Shown: positions 22,712-31,383 of the stretch, piece by piece
Layout of the letters: every line of letters begins with the position of its first letter
Position numbering within the stretch: the first letter of the stretch is position 1
Source of the DNA: Actinomadura luzonensis
GTDB lineage: Bacteria > Actinomycetota > Actinomycetes > Streptosporangiales > Streptosporangiaceae
Assembly (NCBI RefSeq): GCF_022664455.2
Contig: NZ_JAKRKC020000001.1
Location: 1,364,001 to 1,428,000, forward strand
DNA: 64,000 nt
Direction of reading: 5' to 3'
Program-made: the position numbers and the translations under genes
Notes under the pieces: generated by a model
What the model saw: only the letters and a program-made list of their open reading frames with translations
Told to the model about the DNA's origin: nothing
Databases searched by the model: none

Positions 22712-24007
22712 TTGACGGTGACGGCCTGGGCGGCGGTGGCCGCCTTCCTGACGGCGTACACGCTGATCGCCACCGAGAAGGTGCACCGGGTGGCGGCGGC
22801 GCTCGGCGGGGCCGCGGTCATGTTGCTGGTCCACGCCACCGACGCGGGCGCGGCCTTCTTCTCGGCGGCGGCCGGGATCGACTGGAACGTCATCTTCCTG
22901 CTGCTCGGCATGATGATCATCGTCGGGGTGCTCAGGCGGACCGGCGTCTTCGAGTTCCTCGCGATCTGGGCCGCCAAGCGGGCGCGCGGCCGGCCGTTCC
23001 GGCTCATGGCGCTGCTCATCCTCATCACCGCCGGCGCGTCGGCGCTGCTCGACAACGTCACGACGGTGCTGCTCGTCGCGCCGGTCACGTTCCTGGTGTG
23101 CGAGCGGCTGGCGCTGCCGGTGGCGCCGTTCCTCATCGTGGAGGCCATGGCCTCGAACATCGGCGGCACCGCCACGCTCATCGGCGACCCGCCGAACATC
23201 ATCATCGCCGGCCGCGGCGGGCTGGGCTTCAACGACTTCCTCGCCCACCTGACGCCGCTGATCGTGGTGCTGGTGTGCGCGTTCGCCGCGTTGTGCCGGT
23301 GGCTGTTCCGCGACGTCCTCCGCCACGACCCCGGCCGTGCCGCCGAGATCATGACGCTGGACGAGCGGGAGGCCATCGCCGACCGCCGGCTGCTGCGGCA
23401 GTCGCTCGCGGTGCTGGCGCTGGTGCTGGCGGCGTTCGTGCTGCATCCGGTGCTGCACTACGAGCCGTCCGTGGTGGCGCTGCTCGGCGCCGGGGTGCTG
23501 GTGGCGGCGACCCGGGTGACCACCGAGGAGGCGCTGCGCGAGGTGGAGTGGCCGACGCTGGTCTTCTTCGCCGGGCTGTTCGTGATGGTCGGGGCGCTGG
23601 TGGAGACCGGGGTGATCCGGCGGCTGTCCGAGGCCGCGGCGTCGGCCACCGGCGGCCGGCTCGCGGTGACCACGATGGTGCTGCTCTGGGCCTCGACGGG
23701 GCTGTCGGCGGTCGTGGACAACATCCCGTACGTGGCCGCCATGAGCCCCGTCGTGGCCGACCTGGTCCAGGCCAACGGCGGCCCAGGACCGGCGCGGGTG
23801 CTCTGGTGGGCCCTCGCGCTCGGGGCCGACCTGGGCGGCAACGCCACGGCCGTCGGGGCGGCGGCCAACGTCGTCGTCATCGGCATCGCCGCCCGCAACG
23901 GCACGCCGATCGGCTTCTGGCGGTTCACCAGGTACGGCCTCGTGGTGACGCTGGTGACCGTGGCGTTGTCGGTGCCGTACCTGTGGCTGCGCTACCTGCT
24001 CACCTGA
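22712..24007 (+). CDS. SLC13/ArsB-NhaD type permease
   Basis: A 431-aa integral membrane protein with about 11-12 hydrophobic helices. TTG 22712 follows GGGGAG by five bases and is the best supported start. The signature [19 protein letters not shown] near residue 150, and a second inverted-topology repeat ending [15 protein letters not shown], define the ion transporter superfamily of CitM, ArsB and NhaD. Substrate (dicarboxylate, arsenite or Na+/H+) cannot be told from the sequence. No arsenic genes are nearby. Confidence 0.88.
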   Translation: MTVTAWAAVAAFLTAYTLIATEKVHRVAAALGGAAVMLLVHATDAGAAFFSAAAGIDWNVIFLLLGMMIIVGVLRRTGVFEFLAIWAAKRARGRPFRLMALLILITAGASALLDNVTTVLLVAPVTFLVCERLALPVAPFLIVEAMASNIGGTATLIGDPPNIIIAGRGGLGFNDFLAHLTPLIVVLVCAFAALCRWLFRDVLRHDPGRAAEIMTLDEREAIADRRLLRQSLAVLALVLAAFVLHPVLHYEPSVVALLGAGVLVAATRVTTEEALREVEWPTLVFFAGLFVMVGALVETGVIRRLSEAAASATGGRLAVTTMVLLWASTGLSAVVDNIPYVAAMSPVVADLVQANGGPGPARVLWWALALGADLGGNATAVGAAANVVVIGIAARNGTPIGFWRFTRYGLVVTLVTVALSVPYLWLRYLLT

Positions 24008-24449
24008 GCGGCAGCGGCGGCTCCGCGCCCGCGCGCGGCCCGCGGATGCGGCGCTCCGACTCGTCGATGCGGACGTCGTCGATGCTGGCCTCGCGCCGCC
24101 GCATCAGCCCGTCGGCGTCGAACTCCCACTGCTCGTTGCCGTAGCTGCGCCACCACTGGCCGTCGGCGTCGCGGCACTCGTACTGGAAGCGCACGGCGAT
24201 GCGGTCGCCGAGCACCGCCCACAGCTCCTTGCGCAGCGCGTAGTCCAGCTCCCTGTCCCACTTGCGGCGGAGGAACGCGCGGATCTCGTCGCGGCCGCGC
24301 AGGAACTCGCCGCGGTTGCGCCACACGGAGTCCTCGGTGTACGCGAGCGCGACGCGGTCGGGGTCGCGGGTGTTCCAGGCGTCCTCGGCGGCCTGGACCT
24401 TGATCCGGGCGGTCTCCTCGGTGAACGGCGGGACGGGCGGGCGGGTCAT
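24000..24449 (-). CDS. DUF1348 / NTF2-like protein
   Basis: A 149-aa cone-fold protein. ATG 24449 has GGAGG seven bases upstream. The motifs [20 protein letters not shown] and [20 protein letters not shown], then [24 protein letters not shown], are diagnostic of DUF1348, a small uncharacterised branch of the nuclear transport factor 2-like superfamily. It is divergent from a TetR gene across a pair of strong operators and is presumably induced when that repressor is released. Enzymatic role unknown. Confidence 0.88.
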   Translation of the reverse strand: MTRPPVPPFTEETARIKVQAAEDAWNTRDPDRVALAYTEDSVWRNRGEFLRGRDEIRAFLRRKWDRELDYALRKELWAVLGDRIAVRFQYECRDADGQWWRSYGNEQWEFDADGLMRRREASIDDVRIDESERRIRGPRAGAEPPLPLR

Positions 24450-24469
24450 CGGGCCTCCTGCGGACGAGC

Positions 24470-24513
24470 GGAGAACGAGCGTTCTCCCGTAGCCTAGAGA
24501 ACGCTCGTTCTCC
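24470..24513. promoter_or_regulatory. Paired TetR operators
   Basis: GGAGAACGAGCGTTCTC (24470-24486) and GAGAACGCTCGTTCTCC (24497-24513) are each palindromic (AGAACG-N2-CGTTCT) and are also inverted copies of one another. They occupy most of the gap between the DUF1348 and TetR start codons. Confidence 0.8.
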
Positions 24514-24529
24514 AACGCAAGGAGGGGTC

Positions 24530-25072
24530 ATGGAACACGCCGAGCGGGTCCTCGCCGCGGCCGCCGAGCTGTTCTACCGGCGCGGCGTCCGCGCGGTCGG
24601 CATGGACGAGGTCCGCGCCGCCTCCGGCGTGTCGCTCAAGCGGCTCTACCAGTGCTACCCGTCGAAGGAGGCGCTGGTGGTGGCGTACCTGGAGCGGCGG
24701 GACGAGCGCTGGATGTCCTCGCTGACCGGCTACGTCGCCGCCCGCCCCGACAAGATCCCCGCCGTGTTCGACTGGCTGGAGCGGTGGTTCGGCGAGGACG
24801 GCTTCCGCGGCTGCGGCTTCGTCAACGCCTACGGCGAGCTCGGCGCCGAGTCCGCGGCCGTCCGCGACGCCGTCCGCCGGCACAAGCGGCGGCTGCGCGA
24901 CTACCTGCGCGGCCTGGCCGCCGAGGCCGGCGCGGCGGACCCCGACCTGCGCGCCGAGCAGCTGCTCGTGCTGATCGACGGGGCCACCGCCGTCGCCATG
25001 GTCGAGACCCCGGAGCGGGCCGCGGCGGCGGCGCGGGCCGCCGCCGCGCTCACAGCACCTTGTCCAGCGTGA
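24530..25072 (+). CDS. TetR-family repressor
   Basis: A 180-aa repressor behind AAGGAGGGG. Residues 1-48 form the TetR helix-turn-helix (LAAAAELFYRRGVRAVGMDE, then SLKRLYQCYPSKEALV). The C-terminal ligand domain contains FRGCGFVNAYGELG, common in TetR proteins linked to DUF1348 or nitroreductase genes. It should bind the double operator just upstream. Its last 23 bp overlap the 3' end of the convergent molybdenum hydroxylase gene. Confidence 0.9.
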   Translation: MEHAERVLAAAAELFYRRGVRAVGMDEVRAASGVSLKRLYQCYPSKEALVVAYLERRDERWMSSLTGYVAARPDKIPAVFDWLERWFGEDGFRGCGFVNAYGELGAESAAVRDAVRRHKRRLRDYLRGLAAEAGAADPDLRAEQLLVLIDGATAVAMVETPERAAAAARAAAALTAPCPA

Positions 25073-27311
25073 TCGGCAGGTCGAGGACCCGCTTGCCGGT
25101 GGCGTGCCGCACGGCGTTCGCGACCGCCGCGGCCACCCCGGCGATGCTCACCTCGCCGATGCCGACCAGGCCGAGCGGCATCCTCGGGTCCGGCTCGTCC
25201 AGGTAGTGCACGTCGATGCGGGGCACGTCGGCGTGCACGGGGACGTGGTAGTCGGCGAGGCCCGGGTTCACGATCCGCCCGGTACGCGGATCGACCAGCG
25301 TCTCCTCCGCCAGCGCCATGCCGAGCCCCATCACGATCCCGCCCCTGAGCTGGCTCGCCGCCGTCTTGGCGTTGATCACCCGGCCGACGTCGAAGACGCC
25401 GAGCCAGCGCGAGACCCGCACCTCGCCGGTGTCGGCGTCCACCCGCACCTCGCAGAAGTGCGCGCCGCACGCCGCCTTCACCCACCGCCTGCGCTCCAGC
25501 AGGGTCCGCGCGAGCAGGACCGGCATGTTGGCCTTGACCTCGGCCGTCACGTGCTCGCGGCCGGCCCGCGCGAGGATCGCGGCGTACGTCTCCCCCGCCG
25601 CGCCGTGGAACAGCCCGCCGTCGCGGGCCACCACCCGGGAGATCCGCTGCCCGCGCAGCGGCGAGCCGGGGGCGCGCCTGGCCAGGGCGAGCACCGAACG
25701 CTTCAGCTTGTCGCAGGCGGCCAGCACGGCGGCGGCGACGCTCGCGGTCTGCATCGAGCCGCCCGCGCCGGGGCTGTCGGGCAGGTCGGAGTCGCCGTAC
25801 TCGACGCGTACCGACGACAGCGGCACGCCCAGCTCGTCGGCGGCGATCTGGGCCTGCACGGTCGTCGCGCCCATGCCCATCTCCTGCATGCCGCAGCGCA
25901 CCACGACCCGGCCGGCCGCGTCGAGCCGCACGGTGGCGCTCGCGGCCAGCACCATCGACGGGTGGTAGGCCGTCGCGACCCCCATGCCGACCAGCCACCG
26001 GCCGTCCCGCATGGCCCCGGCGCGCGGCTCGCGCCCGCTCCAGCCGAACCGCTCGGCCCCGAGCGCGTACGCCTCCCGCACCAGCCGCCGGGTGAACCGC
26101 TTGCCGTCCACCGGGTCGCGCTCGGGCTCGTTGCGCATTCGCAGCTCGATCGGGTCGAGGCCGAGCTGCCAGGCCAGCTCGTCCACGGCGGACTCCAGCG
26201 CGAACGTGCCGATGGCCTCGCCGGGGGCGCGCATGGCGGTGTTGGACACCAGGTCGAGCTGGACGAGGTGCTGGCGCAGGTGGATGTTCGGGGCGGCGTA
26301 CAGGTGCCGGGTGGCGGAGGTGATCGGCTCCGGCATGCCGCCGACCCGTCCGGTCCTGGAGACGCTGGTGTGCACGATCGCCGTGAGGCGGCCGTCCGCG
26401 TCCGCGCCGAGCGCGACCCGCTGCGTGCTCGGGGTGCGCCCGCCGACCGTCCGGTAGACGGCGGCCCGGCTGAGCGCCAGCCGCACCGGGCGGCCGACGG
26501 CCCGCGCGGCCAGCACCGCGAGCAGGGTTCCCGCCCACACCATCGCCTTGCCGCCGAACCCGCCGCCGACGTACGGCGACAACACCCGCACGTTCCGCTC
26601 GGGCACCTCGAACCGCTGCGCGAGGTGCTTGCGCAGCCACGCGATGTTCTGCGTGCTCTCGTGCACGGTCAGCCGGTCGCCGTCCCAGACGGCGGTGGTG
26701 GCGTGCGGCTCGATGGCGTTGTGGTGGTACGGCGGCGTGGTGAACCGCAGGTCCACCTTGACCGGGGCGGCCGCCAGCGCCGCCAGGGCGTCGCCCTTGT
26801 CGGCCGTGGCCTCCTGGAGCAGGTTGCCCTTCTGCGGCACCGCGTTCGGCTCCTCGGCGGCGAAGTCCACCACGGCGGGCAGCTCCTGGTACGCGGGCCG
26901 CACCAGCGTCGCCGCGTACCCGGCGGCCTGCGGCGTCTCGGCGACCACGACCGCGACCGGCTGGCCGTTCCAGTGCACCTCGTCGGTGGCCAGGTAGTTG
27001 ACGGACGTGGCCGAGACGAACGTGCTGAGGTCGAGCGGGGTGAACGCGCGCGGCGGCTTCATGGGCGCGGCGTTCTCGTGGGTGAGCACCTCGATCACGC
27101 CGGGGACCGCCCTGGCCGCCGCCGTGTCGATCGCGGTGATCCGGCCGCGCGCGATCGCGGCGGGCACGAGGGCGGCGTGCGCCAGGCCGGGGTAGGGGTG
27201 CTCGGCGGCGAAGCGGGCCTCGCCGGTGACCTTGGCCCGGCCGTCGCGGCGGTCGACGGGCTGCCCGACGTACTTCTCGGCGCCGGTCGTCCGTTCGGCG
27301 GTGGTGGTCAT
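25050..27311 (-). CDS. Molybdenum hydroxylase large subunit (xanthine dehydrogenase/CoxL type)
   Basis: A 753-aa catalytic subunit binding molybdopterin cytosine dinucleotide. The N-terminal a/b-hammerhead domain begins QPVDRRDGRAKVTGEARFAA. The Mo-binding domains hold SPYVGGGFGGKA, NTAMRAPGEAIGTFALE and GMQEMGMGATTVQAQI. The active-site Glu lies in VGIGEVSIAGVAAAVANAV. No CoxL-type Cys loop is visible, so CO oxidation is unlikely; oxidation of an aldehyde or N-heterocycle fits the YagR-like sequence. ATG 27311 overlaps the FAD-subunit stop (ATGA). It is the last gene of a three-subunit operon. Confidence 0.93.
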   Translation of the reverse strand: MTTTAERTTGAEKYVGQPVDRRDGRAKVTGEARFAAEHPYPGLAHAALVPAAIARGRITAIDTAAARAVPGVIEVLTHENAAPMKPPRAFTPLDLSTFVSATSVNYLATDEVHWNGQPVAVVVAETPQAAGYAATLVRPAYQELPAVVDFAAEEPNAVPQKGNLLQEATADKGDALAALAAAPVKVDLRFTTPPYHHNAIEPHATTAVWDGDRLTVHESTQNIAWLRKHLAQRFEVPERNVRVLSPYVGGGFGGKAMVWAGTLLAVLAARAVGRPVRLALSRAAVYRTVGGRTPSTQRVALGADADGRLTAIVHTSVSRTGRVGGMPEPITSATRHLYAAPNIHLRQHLVQLDLVSNTAMRAPGEAIGTFALESAVDELAWQLGLDPIELRMRNEPERDPVDGKRFTRRLVREAYALGAERFGWSGREPRAGAMRDGRWLVGMGVATAYHPSMVLAASATVRLDAAGRVVVRCGMQEMGMGATTVQAQIAADELGVPLSSVRVEYGDSDLPDSPGAGGSMQTASVAAAVLAACDKLKRSVLALARRAPGSPLRGQRISRVVARDGGLFHGAAGETYAAILARAGREHVTAEVKANMPVLLARTLLERRRWVKAACGAHFCEVRVDADTGEVRVSRWLGVFDVGRVINAKTAASQLRGGIVMGLGMALAEETLVDPRTGRIVNPGLADYHVPVHADVPRIDVHYLDEPDPRMPLGLVGIGEVSIAGVAAAVANAVRHATGKRVLDLPITLDKVL

Positions 27312-28291
27312 GCCGTCTCCTCCATCAGGTCGCGCAGCGTGGCCGTGATCGTGGCGCGGGCCAGGCGGGACTTGAACGCGTTGCCGGGAAGGACGGCGGC
27401 GGGCGCCAGCTCGGCCTCGGCCGCCCGCCGGAACGCCTCCTCGCCGGCCGGCCCGCCGAGCAGCAGCCGCTCGGCCTCCCTGGCCCGCCACGGCACGGTC
27501 GCCACGCCGCCGAGCGCCAGCCGGACCCCGGTCACCGTCCCGTCCCGCACCTCCAGCGCGGCGGCGACGGAGACCAGCGCGAACGCGTACGACGCCCGGT
27601 CGCGGACCTTGCGGTAACGGGAGGGCGCGGGCGGGGGCGGCAGCTCGACCGCCGTGATCAGCTCGTCGGCGGCCAGCACGGTCTCCACGTGCGGCGTGTC
27701 GCCGGGCGGCAGGTGGAACTCGGTGAACGGGATCCGCCGCACGCCGCGCACGCTGCGGGCCTCCACGACGGCGTCGAGGGCGGCCAGCGCGACGCACAGG
27801 TCGGACGGGTGCGTGGCGATGCAGCTCCCGCTCACGCCGAGGATGGCGTGCGAGCGGTTGAAGCCGCCGAAGGCGTCGCAGCCGGCACCCGGCTCGCGCT
27901 TGTTGCAGGCCGCCTCGCGGTCGTAGAAGTAGGGGCACCGGGTGCGCTGGAGCAGGTTGCCGCCCACGGTCGCCATGTTGCGGAGCTGCGCCGAGGCCCC
28001 GGCCAGGATCGCCTCGGCCAGCACCGGGTAGCGGGCCGCCACCCGCCGGTCGGCGGCGAGCGCGCTGTTGCGCACCAGCGCGCCGACGCGGAGGCCGCCG
28101 CCGGGCAGGTCGTGCACCTCGTCGAGGGGCAGCGCGGCGAGGTCCACGACGGTGTCGGGGCGCTCGATGCCCTCGCGCATGAGGTCGACCAGGTTGGTGC
28201 CGCCGCCGAGGAACTTCACGCCGGGGCCGCCGGCGACGGCGCGCACGGCCTCGTCGACGTCGGCGGGCTTCAGGTAGGCGAAGGGCTTCAC
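27308..28291 (-). CDS. Molybdenum hydroxylase FAD-binding subunit
   Basis: A 327-aa medium subunit of the same enzyme. GTG 28291 overlaps the stop of the iron-sulfur subunit (GTGA). The FAD-binding motif is FLGGGTNLVDLM near residue 28, and ASAQLRNMATVGGNLLQRTRC matches the second flavin loop. The extra YFYDREAACNKREPGAGC segment, with Cys residues, is characteristic of YagS/PaoB-type subunits that carry a 4Fe-4S cluster. That points to a periplasmic-type aldehyde oxidoreductase relative rather than xanthine dehydrogenase. Confidence 0.93.
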   Translation of the reverse strand: MKPFAYLKPADVDEAVRAVAGGPGVKFLGGGTNLVDLMREGIERPDTVVDLAALPLDEVHDLPGGGLRVGALVRNSALAADRRVAARYPVLAEAILAGASAQLRNMATVGGNLLQRTRCPYFYDREAACNKREPGAGCDAFGGFNRSHAILGVSGSCIATHPSDLCVALAALDAVVEARSVRGVRRIPFTEFHLPPGDTPHVETVLAADELITAVELPPPPAPSRYRKVRDRASYAFALVSVAAALEVRDGTVTGVRLALGGVATVPWRAREAERLLLGGPAGEEAFRRAAEAELAPAAVLPGNAFKSRLARATITATLRDLMEETA

Positions 28292-28743
28292 GACCGGGCC
28301 ACCTCGGTGATCGCGGCGACGATGCCGTTGTAGGCGCCGCAGCGGCACAGGTTGCCGCTCATCCGCTCCCTGATCGCGGCCTCGTCCAGGGTGGCGGGGT
28401 CGTCCTGCTCGGCCAGCAGGCCGATGGCCGAGCAGATCTGGCCCGGCGTGCAGTAGCCGCACTGAAGGCCGTCGTGGCGGACGAACGCCTCCTGGAGGGG
28501 GTGCGGGGTCACCCCCTCGACGGTGGTGATCTCCTTGCCGGCGTACTGGACGGCCAGCGCGAGGCAGGAGTTGATCCGCATCCCGTCGGCGAGGACCGTG
28601 CACGCGCCGCACGCGCCCTGGTCGCAGCCCTTCTTCACGCCGGTCAGGCCCAGCCGGTCGCGCAGCAGGTCCGCCAGGCTCACCCAGGGCTCGACGTCGA
28701 GTTTCTCGTCGGAGCCGTTCACCCGCATCCGTATCTCGGTCAC
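28288..28743 (-). CDS. Molybdenum hydroxylase 2Fe-2S subunit
   Basis: A 151-aa small subunit. The N-terminal plant-ferredoxin-type cluster is bound by CDQGACGACTV with a later Cys (INSCLAL). The C-terminal four-helix cluster uses CGYCTPG and CRCG. GTG 28743 is chosen because it gives the usual VTEIRMRVNG start; no convincing ribosome-binding site precedes it. No twin-arginine signal is present, so the complex is cytoplasmic. The divergent TetR regulator and an AGAAC-type operator lie immediately upstream. Confidence 0.93.
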   Translation of the reverse strand: MTEIRMRVNGSDEKLDVEPWVSLADLLRDRLGLTGVKKGCDQGACGACTVLADGMRINSCLALAVQYAGKEITTVEGVTPHPLQEAFVRHDGLQCGYCTPGQICSAIGLLAEQDDPATLDEAAIRERMSGNLCRCGAYNGIVAAITEVARS

Positions 28744-28758
28744 GGTCCGGACGCTAAC

Positions 28759-28793
28759 AGAACGGCGTCCGCTTAACAAGAGAACGCTGTTCT
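28759..28793. promoter_or_regulatory. Operator region of the hydroxylase/TetR divergon
   Basis: AGAACGCTGTTCT (28781-28793) is a palindrome with a 3-bp centre. AGAACGGCGT (from 28759) repeats its half-site with one change. Both lie between the divergent start codons and are likely bound by the TetR protein encoded at 28833. Confidence 0.6.
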
Positions 28794-28832
28794 TTTAACC
28801 TCGGGCGAGTCGCGCCGTATGCTGGCACCGAC

Positions 28833-29489
28833 ATGACACGATCGGCTTTCCTCCGGGCCCGCCGGCCCGAGCACAAGGAGCAGCGACGCCAGGCCATCCT
28901 CGACGCCGCCCGCGAGCTCGCCGCCGCCTCCGGCGTGCGCAACGTCAGCCTGGGCGCGGTGGCGGAAGCGGTCGGCCTGGCGAAGTCCAACATCGTGCGC
29001 TATTTCGGCACCCGGGAGGAGATCTACCTCCAGTTGCTCACCGAGGAGTGGCACGCGTGGGCGGCGGCCGTCGCCGACCGCCTGCTCCCCGGCCCCCGCC
29101 CTGACGCGGCGGAGGCCGTGACGGCTCTCGCGGAGACGCTGGTGGCGCGCCCGCTCTTCTGCGACCTGCTCAGCCACAACTCCACCACCCTGGAGCACAA
29201 CGTCTCCGTCCCGGCCGCGCACGCCTTCAAGCGCACGGTGGTCGGGCTGATCGCCGAGCTGGGCGCGCGCGTCGCGCCGGCGGCCGGGCTGACGCCCACC
29301 GAGGCCGCCGAGCTGGTGGGCGCCGCCGCCGGTCTCGCCGGGATGCTCTACCCGGCCGCCAACCCCTCCCCCACTCTCGCCCAGGTCTACGCGCAGGACC
29401 CCGAGCTGGCCGCCACGTGCCCGCCCTTCCTGCCCACGCTCGTCCGCGCGCTGCGGGCGCTCGCCGCCGGGCTGCCCACGCTGCGCTGA
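28833..29489 (+). CDS. TetR-family repressor of the hydroxylase operon
   Basis: A 218-aa regulator with helix-turn-helix at residues 18-65 (QRRQAILDAARELAAASGVR, then GLAKSNIVRYFGTREEIY). The larger C-terminal domain (LFCDLLSHNSTTLEHNVS) is like TetR_17 proteins that sense small aromatic or aldehyde ligands. Divergent placement and the AGAAC palindromes suggest it represses both itself and the molybdenum hydroxylase operon. Confidence 0.9.
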   Translation: MTRSAFLRARRPEHKEQRRQAILDAARELAAASGVRNVSLGAVAEAVGLAKSNIVRYFGTREEIYLQLLTEEWHAWAAAVADRLLPGPRPDAAEAVTALAETLVARPLFCDLLSHNSTTLEHNVSVPAAHAFKRTVVGLIAELGARVAPAAGLTPTEAAELVGAAAGLAGMLYPAANPSPTLAQVYAQDPELAATCPPFLPTLVRALRALAAGLPTLR

Positions 29490-29572
29490 AAGTTTCAGCG
29501 GCGTCCAGCGCATTCGCCGGCTTCTCCGCAGATTGCTGTACATGCGGGCGGTTTGCCCCCACCGTGTTTGCC

Positions 29573-29582
29573 TAACCGGTTA
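29573..29582. promoter_or_regulatory. TAACCGGTTA operator before the mannanase
   Basis: A perfect 10-bp palindrome 20 bp before the mannanase start codon, in a LacI-operator position. Close matches occur inside the gene (29912-29921) and upstream of the LacI gene at 41642 (41572-41581). Confidence 0.55.
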
Positions 29583-29602
29583 ACACTGGAGAAGGGACCC
29601 TC

Positions 29603-31216
29603 ATGAGCAGACCCCTCGGGCTCGTGGCTGCGGCGCTCCTGTCGCTCCTCGTCTCGATGCTCGCCGTCCCGGCCCCCGCGCACGCCGCGGTCGGGCTGCG
29701 GGTCAGCGGCACCAAGATCGTGGAAGCCAACGGGAACGCGTTCGTGATGCGCGGCGTCAGCCACGCCCATACCTGGTACGCCAGCCAGACGAGCTCCTTC
29801 GCCAACATCAAGGCGCTGAAGGCCAACACCGTGCGCGTGGTGCTGAGCGGCGGCCGGTGGACGCCGAACTCCACCTCCGACGTGGCCAACGTCGTCGCGC
29901 TCTGCAAGCAGAACCGGTTAATATGCGTGCTCGAAAACCACGACACCACCGGGTACGGCGAGCAGAGCGGCGCGTACACGCTCGACCAGGCCGTCACGTA
30001 CTGGAACAGCGTGAAGAGCGCGCTCACCGGCACCGAGGACTTCATCGTCATCAACATCGGCAACGAGCCCTACGGCAACAACAACGTCTCCGCCTGGACC
30101 AGCGCCACCACCTCGGCCATCACCCGCATGCGCGGACTCGGCTTCCAGCACCTGCTCATGGTCGACGCGCCCAACTGGGGCCAGGACTGGCAGTTCACCA
30201 TGCGCGACAACGCCGCCGCGGTCGCCGCCGCCGACACCCAGCACAACACCGTGTTCTCCATCCACATGTACGGCGTCTTCGACACGGCCGCCGAGATCAA
30301 CGCCTACCTGGACGCCTTCAAGAACGCCGGGCTGCCGCTGGTCATCGGCGAGTTCGGGTTCAACCACTCCGACGGCGACCCCGACGAGGACACGATCATG
30401 GCCCAGGCGCAGCAGCGCGGCGTCGGCTACATCGGCTGGTCGTGGAGCGGCAACGGCGGCGGCGTCGAATACCTCGACATGGTCACCAACTTCGACCCGA
30501 ACGCCCTCACCTCCTGGGGCCAGCGCATCTTCAACGGCGCCAACGGCATCGCCGCCACCTCGCGCGAGGCCACGTTCTTCAGCGGCGGCAGCCCCGACGT
30601 GACCCCGCCGACCACGCCCGGCACGCCGTCGGCCGCGAACATCACCGCCTCCGGCGCCACCCTCACCTGGACGGCCTCCACCGACACCGGCGGCTCCGGC
30701 GTCGCGGCCTACGACGTCTACCGCGAGCAGGGCGCCACCGACCCGCTGCTCGGCACGACCGCGACCAACTCCATCACCCTGACCGGGCTGACGGCCAACA
30801 CCCAGTACCAGGTGTACGTACGCGCCCGCGACGTCGCCGGCAACCCCTCGCTCAACTCCGCGGCGACCACGTTCACCACCCTGAGCGGCGGCGGGAACCC
30901 GGGCGGCGGCTGCACGGCGGCCGGCACCGTCCAGAGCCAGTGGGGCGGCGGCTACGTCGTGCAGCCCGTCACCGTCACCAACACCGGCACCTCCGCCACC
31001 ACCGGCTGGACCGTCACCTTCACCCTGCCCGCCGGCCACACCCTCGCCGGCTCGTGGAACGCCACGGTGAGCGTCAGCGGCCAGACCGTCACGGCCAAGA
31101 ACGCCGGCTACAACGGGACGCTGGCGCCGAACGCCTCCACCAGCTTCGGCTACCAGGTCAGCCGGCCGTCCGGCAACACGTCCACCGTCTCCTCCTACAC
31201 CTGCGCCACCTCCTGA
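29603..31216 (+). CDS. Secreted GH5 endo-beta-mannanase with FnIII and CBM2 modules
   Basis: A 537-aa extracellular enzyme. A Sec signal peptide (residues 1-29, ending AHAA) is followed by a GH5 barrel (about 30-325). Its opening GLRVSGTKIVEANGNAFVMR and NTVRVVLSGGRW match subfamily GH5_8 mannanases. Glu155 in NIGNEPYG is the acid/base and Glu250 in VIGEFGF the nucleophile. A fibronectin type III domain spans about 334-427 (TPPTTPGTPSAANITAS). After a GGGNPGGG linker a family 2 carbohydrate-binding module runs to the end (QSQWGGGYVVQPVTVTNTG). GGAGAAGGG precedes the ATG and a palindrome sits in the promoter. It degrades plant mannan outside the cell. Confidence 0.93.
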   Translation: MSRPLGLVAAALLSLLVSMLAVPAPAHAAVGLRVSGTKIVEANGNAFVMRGVSHAHTWYASQTSSFANIKALKANTVRVVLSGGRWTPNSTSDVANVVALCKQNRLICVLENHDTTGYGEQSGAYTLDQAVTYWNSVKSALTGTEDFIVINIGNEPYGNNNVSAWTSATTSAITRMRGLGFQHLLMVDAPNWGQDWQFTMRDNAAAVAAADTQHNTVFSIHMYGVFDTAAEINAYLDAFKNAGLPLVIGEFGFNHSDGDPDEDTIMAQAQQRGVGYIGWSWSGNGGGVEYLDMVTNFDPNALTSWGQRIFNGANGIAATSREATFFSGGSPDVTPPTTPGTPSAANITASGATLTWTASTDTGGSGVAAYDVYREQGATDPLLGTTATNSITLTGLTANTQYQVYVRARDVAGNPSLNSAATTFTTLSGGGNPGGGCTAAGTVQSQWGGGYVVQPVTVTNTGTSATTGWTVTFTLPAGHTLAGSWNATVSVSGQTVTAKNAGYNGTLAPNASTSFGYQVSRPSGNTSTVSSYTCATS

Positions 31217-31233
31217 CCCGTCCCGTGCGAGTG

Positions 31234-31262
31234 GCCCTCCCCTTTCGAGGGAGCGGGAGGGC
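31234..31262 (+). terminator. Hairpin downstream of the mannanase
   Basis: GCCCTCCC (31234-31241) and GGGAGGGC (31255-31262) form an 8-bp stem with a 13-base loop, 18 bases after the stop. There is no T-tract, as is usual for terminators in such GC-rich genomes. Confidence 0.45.
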
Positions 31263-31340
31263 TCCTCGAACGGACGTCCCTTTCCGCCTCCGAGGGCGGG
31301 GGCTCCTTTGAGGGGGTCGGCGTCCCTGCGGGGGCTGGCG

Positions 31341-31383
31341 TCTCAGGGAGACGGGCGTCCCTGCGAGGCGGGTCTCCCTGAGA
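31341..31383. repeat. 12-bp inverted repeat with flanking direct repeats
   Basis: TCTCAGGGAGAC (31341-31352) and GTCTCCCTGAGA (31372-31383) are exact inverted copies. GGCGTCCCTGCG occurs at 31319 and again at 31354, and GAGACGGGCGTC at 31348 and 31382. The block covers the 3' end of the LysR pseudogene. Confidence 0.65.

Noticed and set aside
25050..25072. Carbon monoxide dehydrogenase (CoxL) identity for the molybdenum hydroxylase ending here
   Set aside because: The active-site loop with the CoxL Cys motif was not found in the large subunit, and the FAD subunit has the extra Cys segment of YagS/PaoB-type enzymes.
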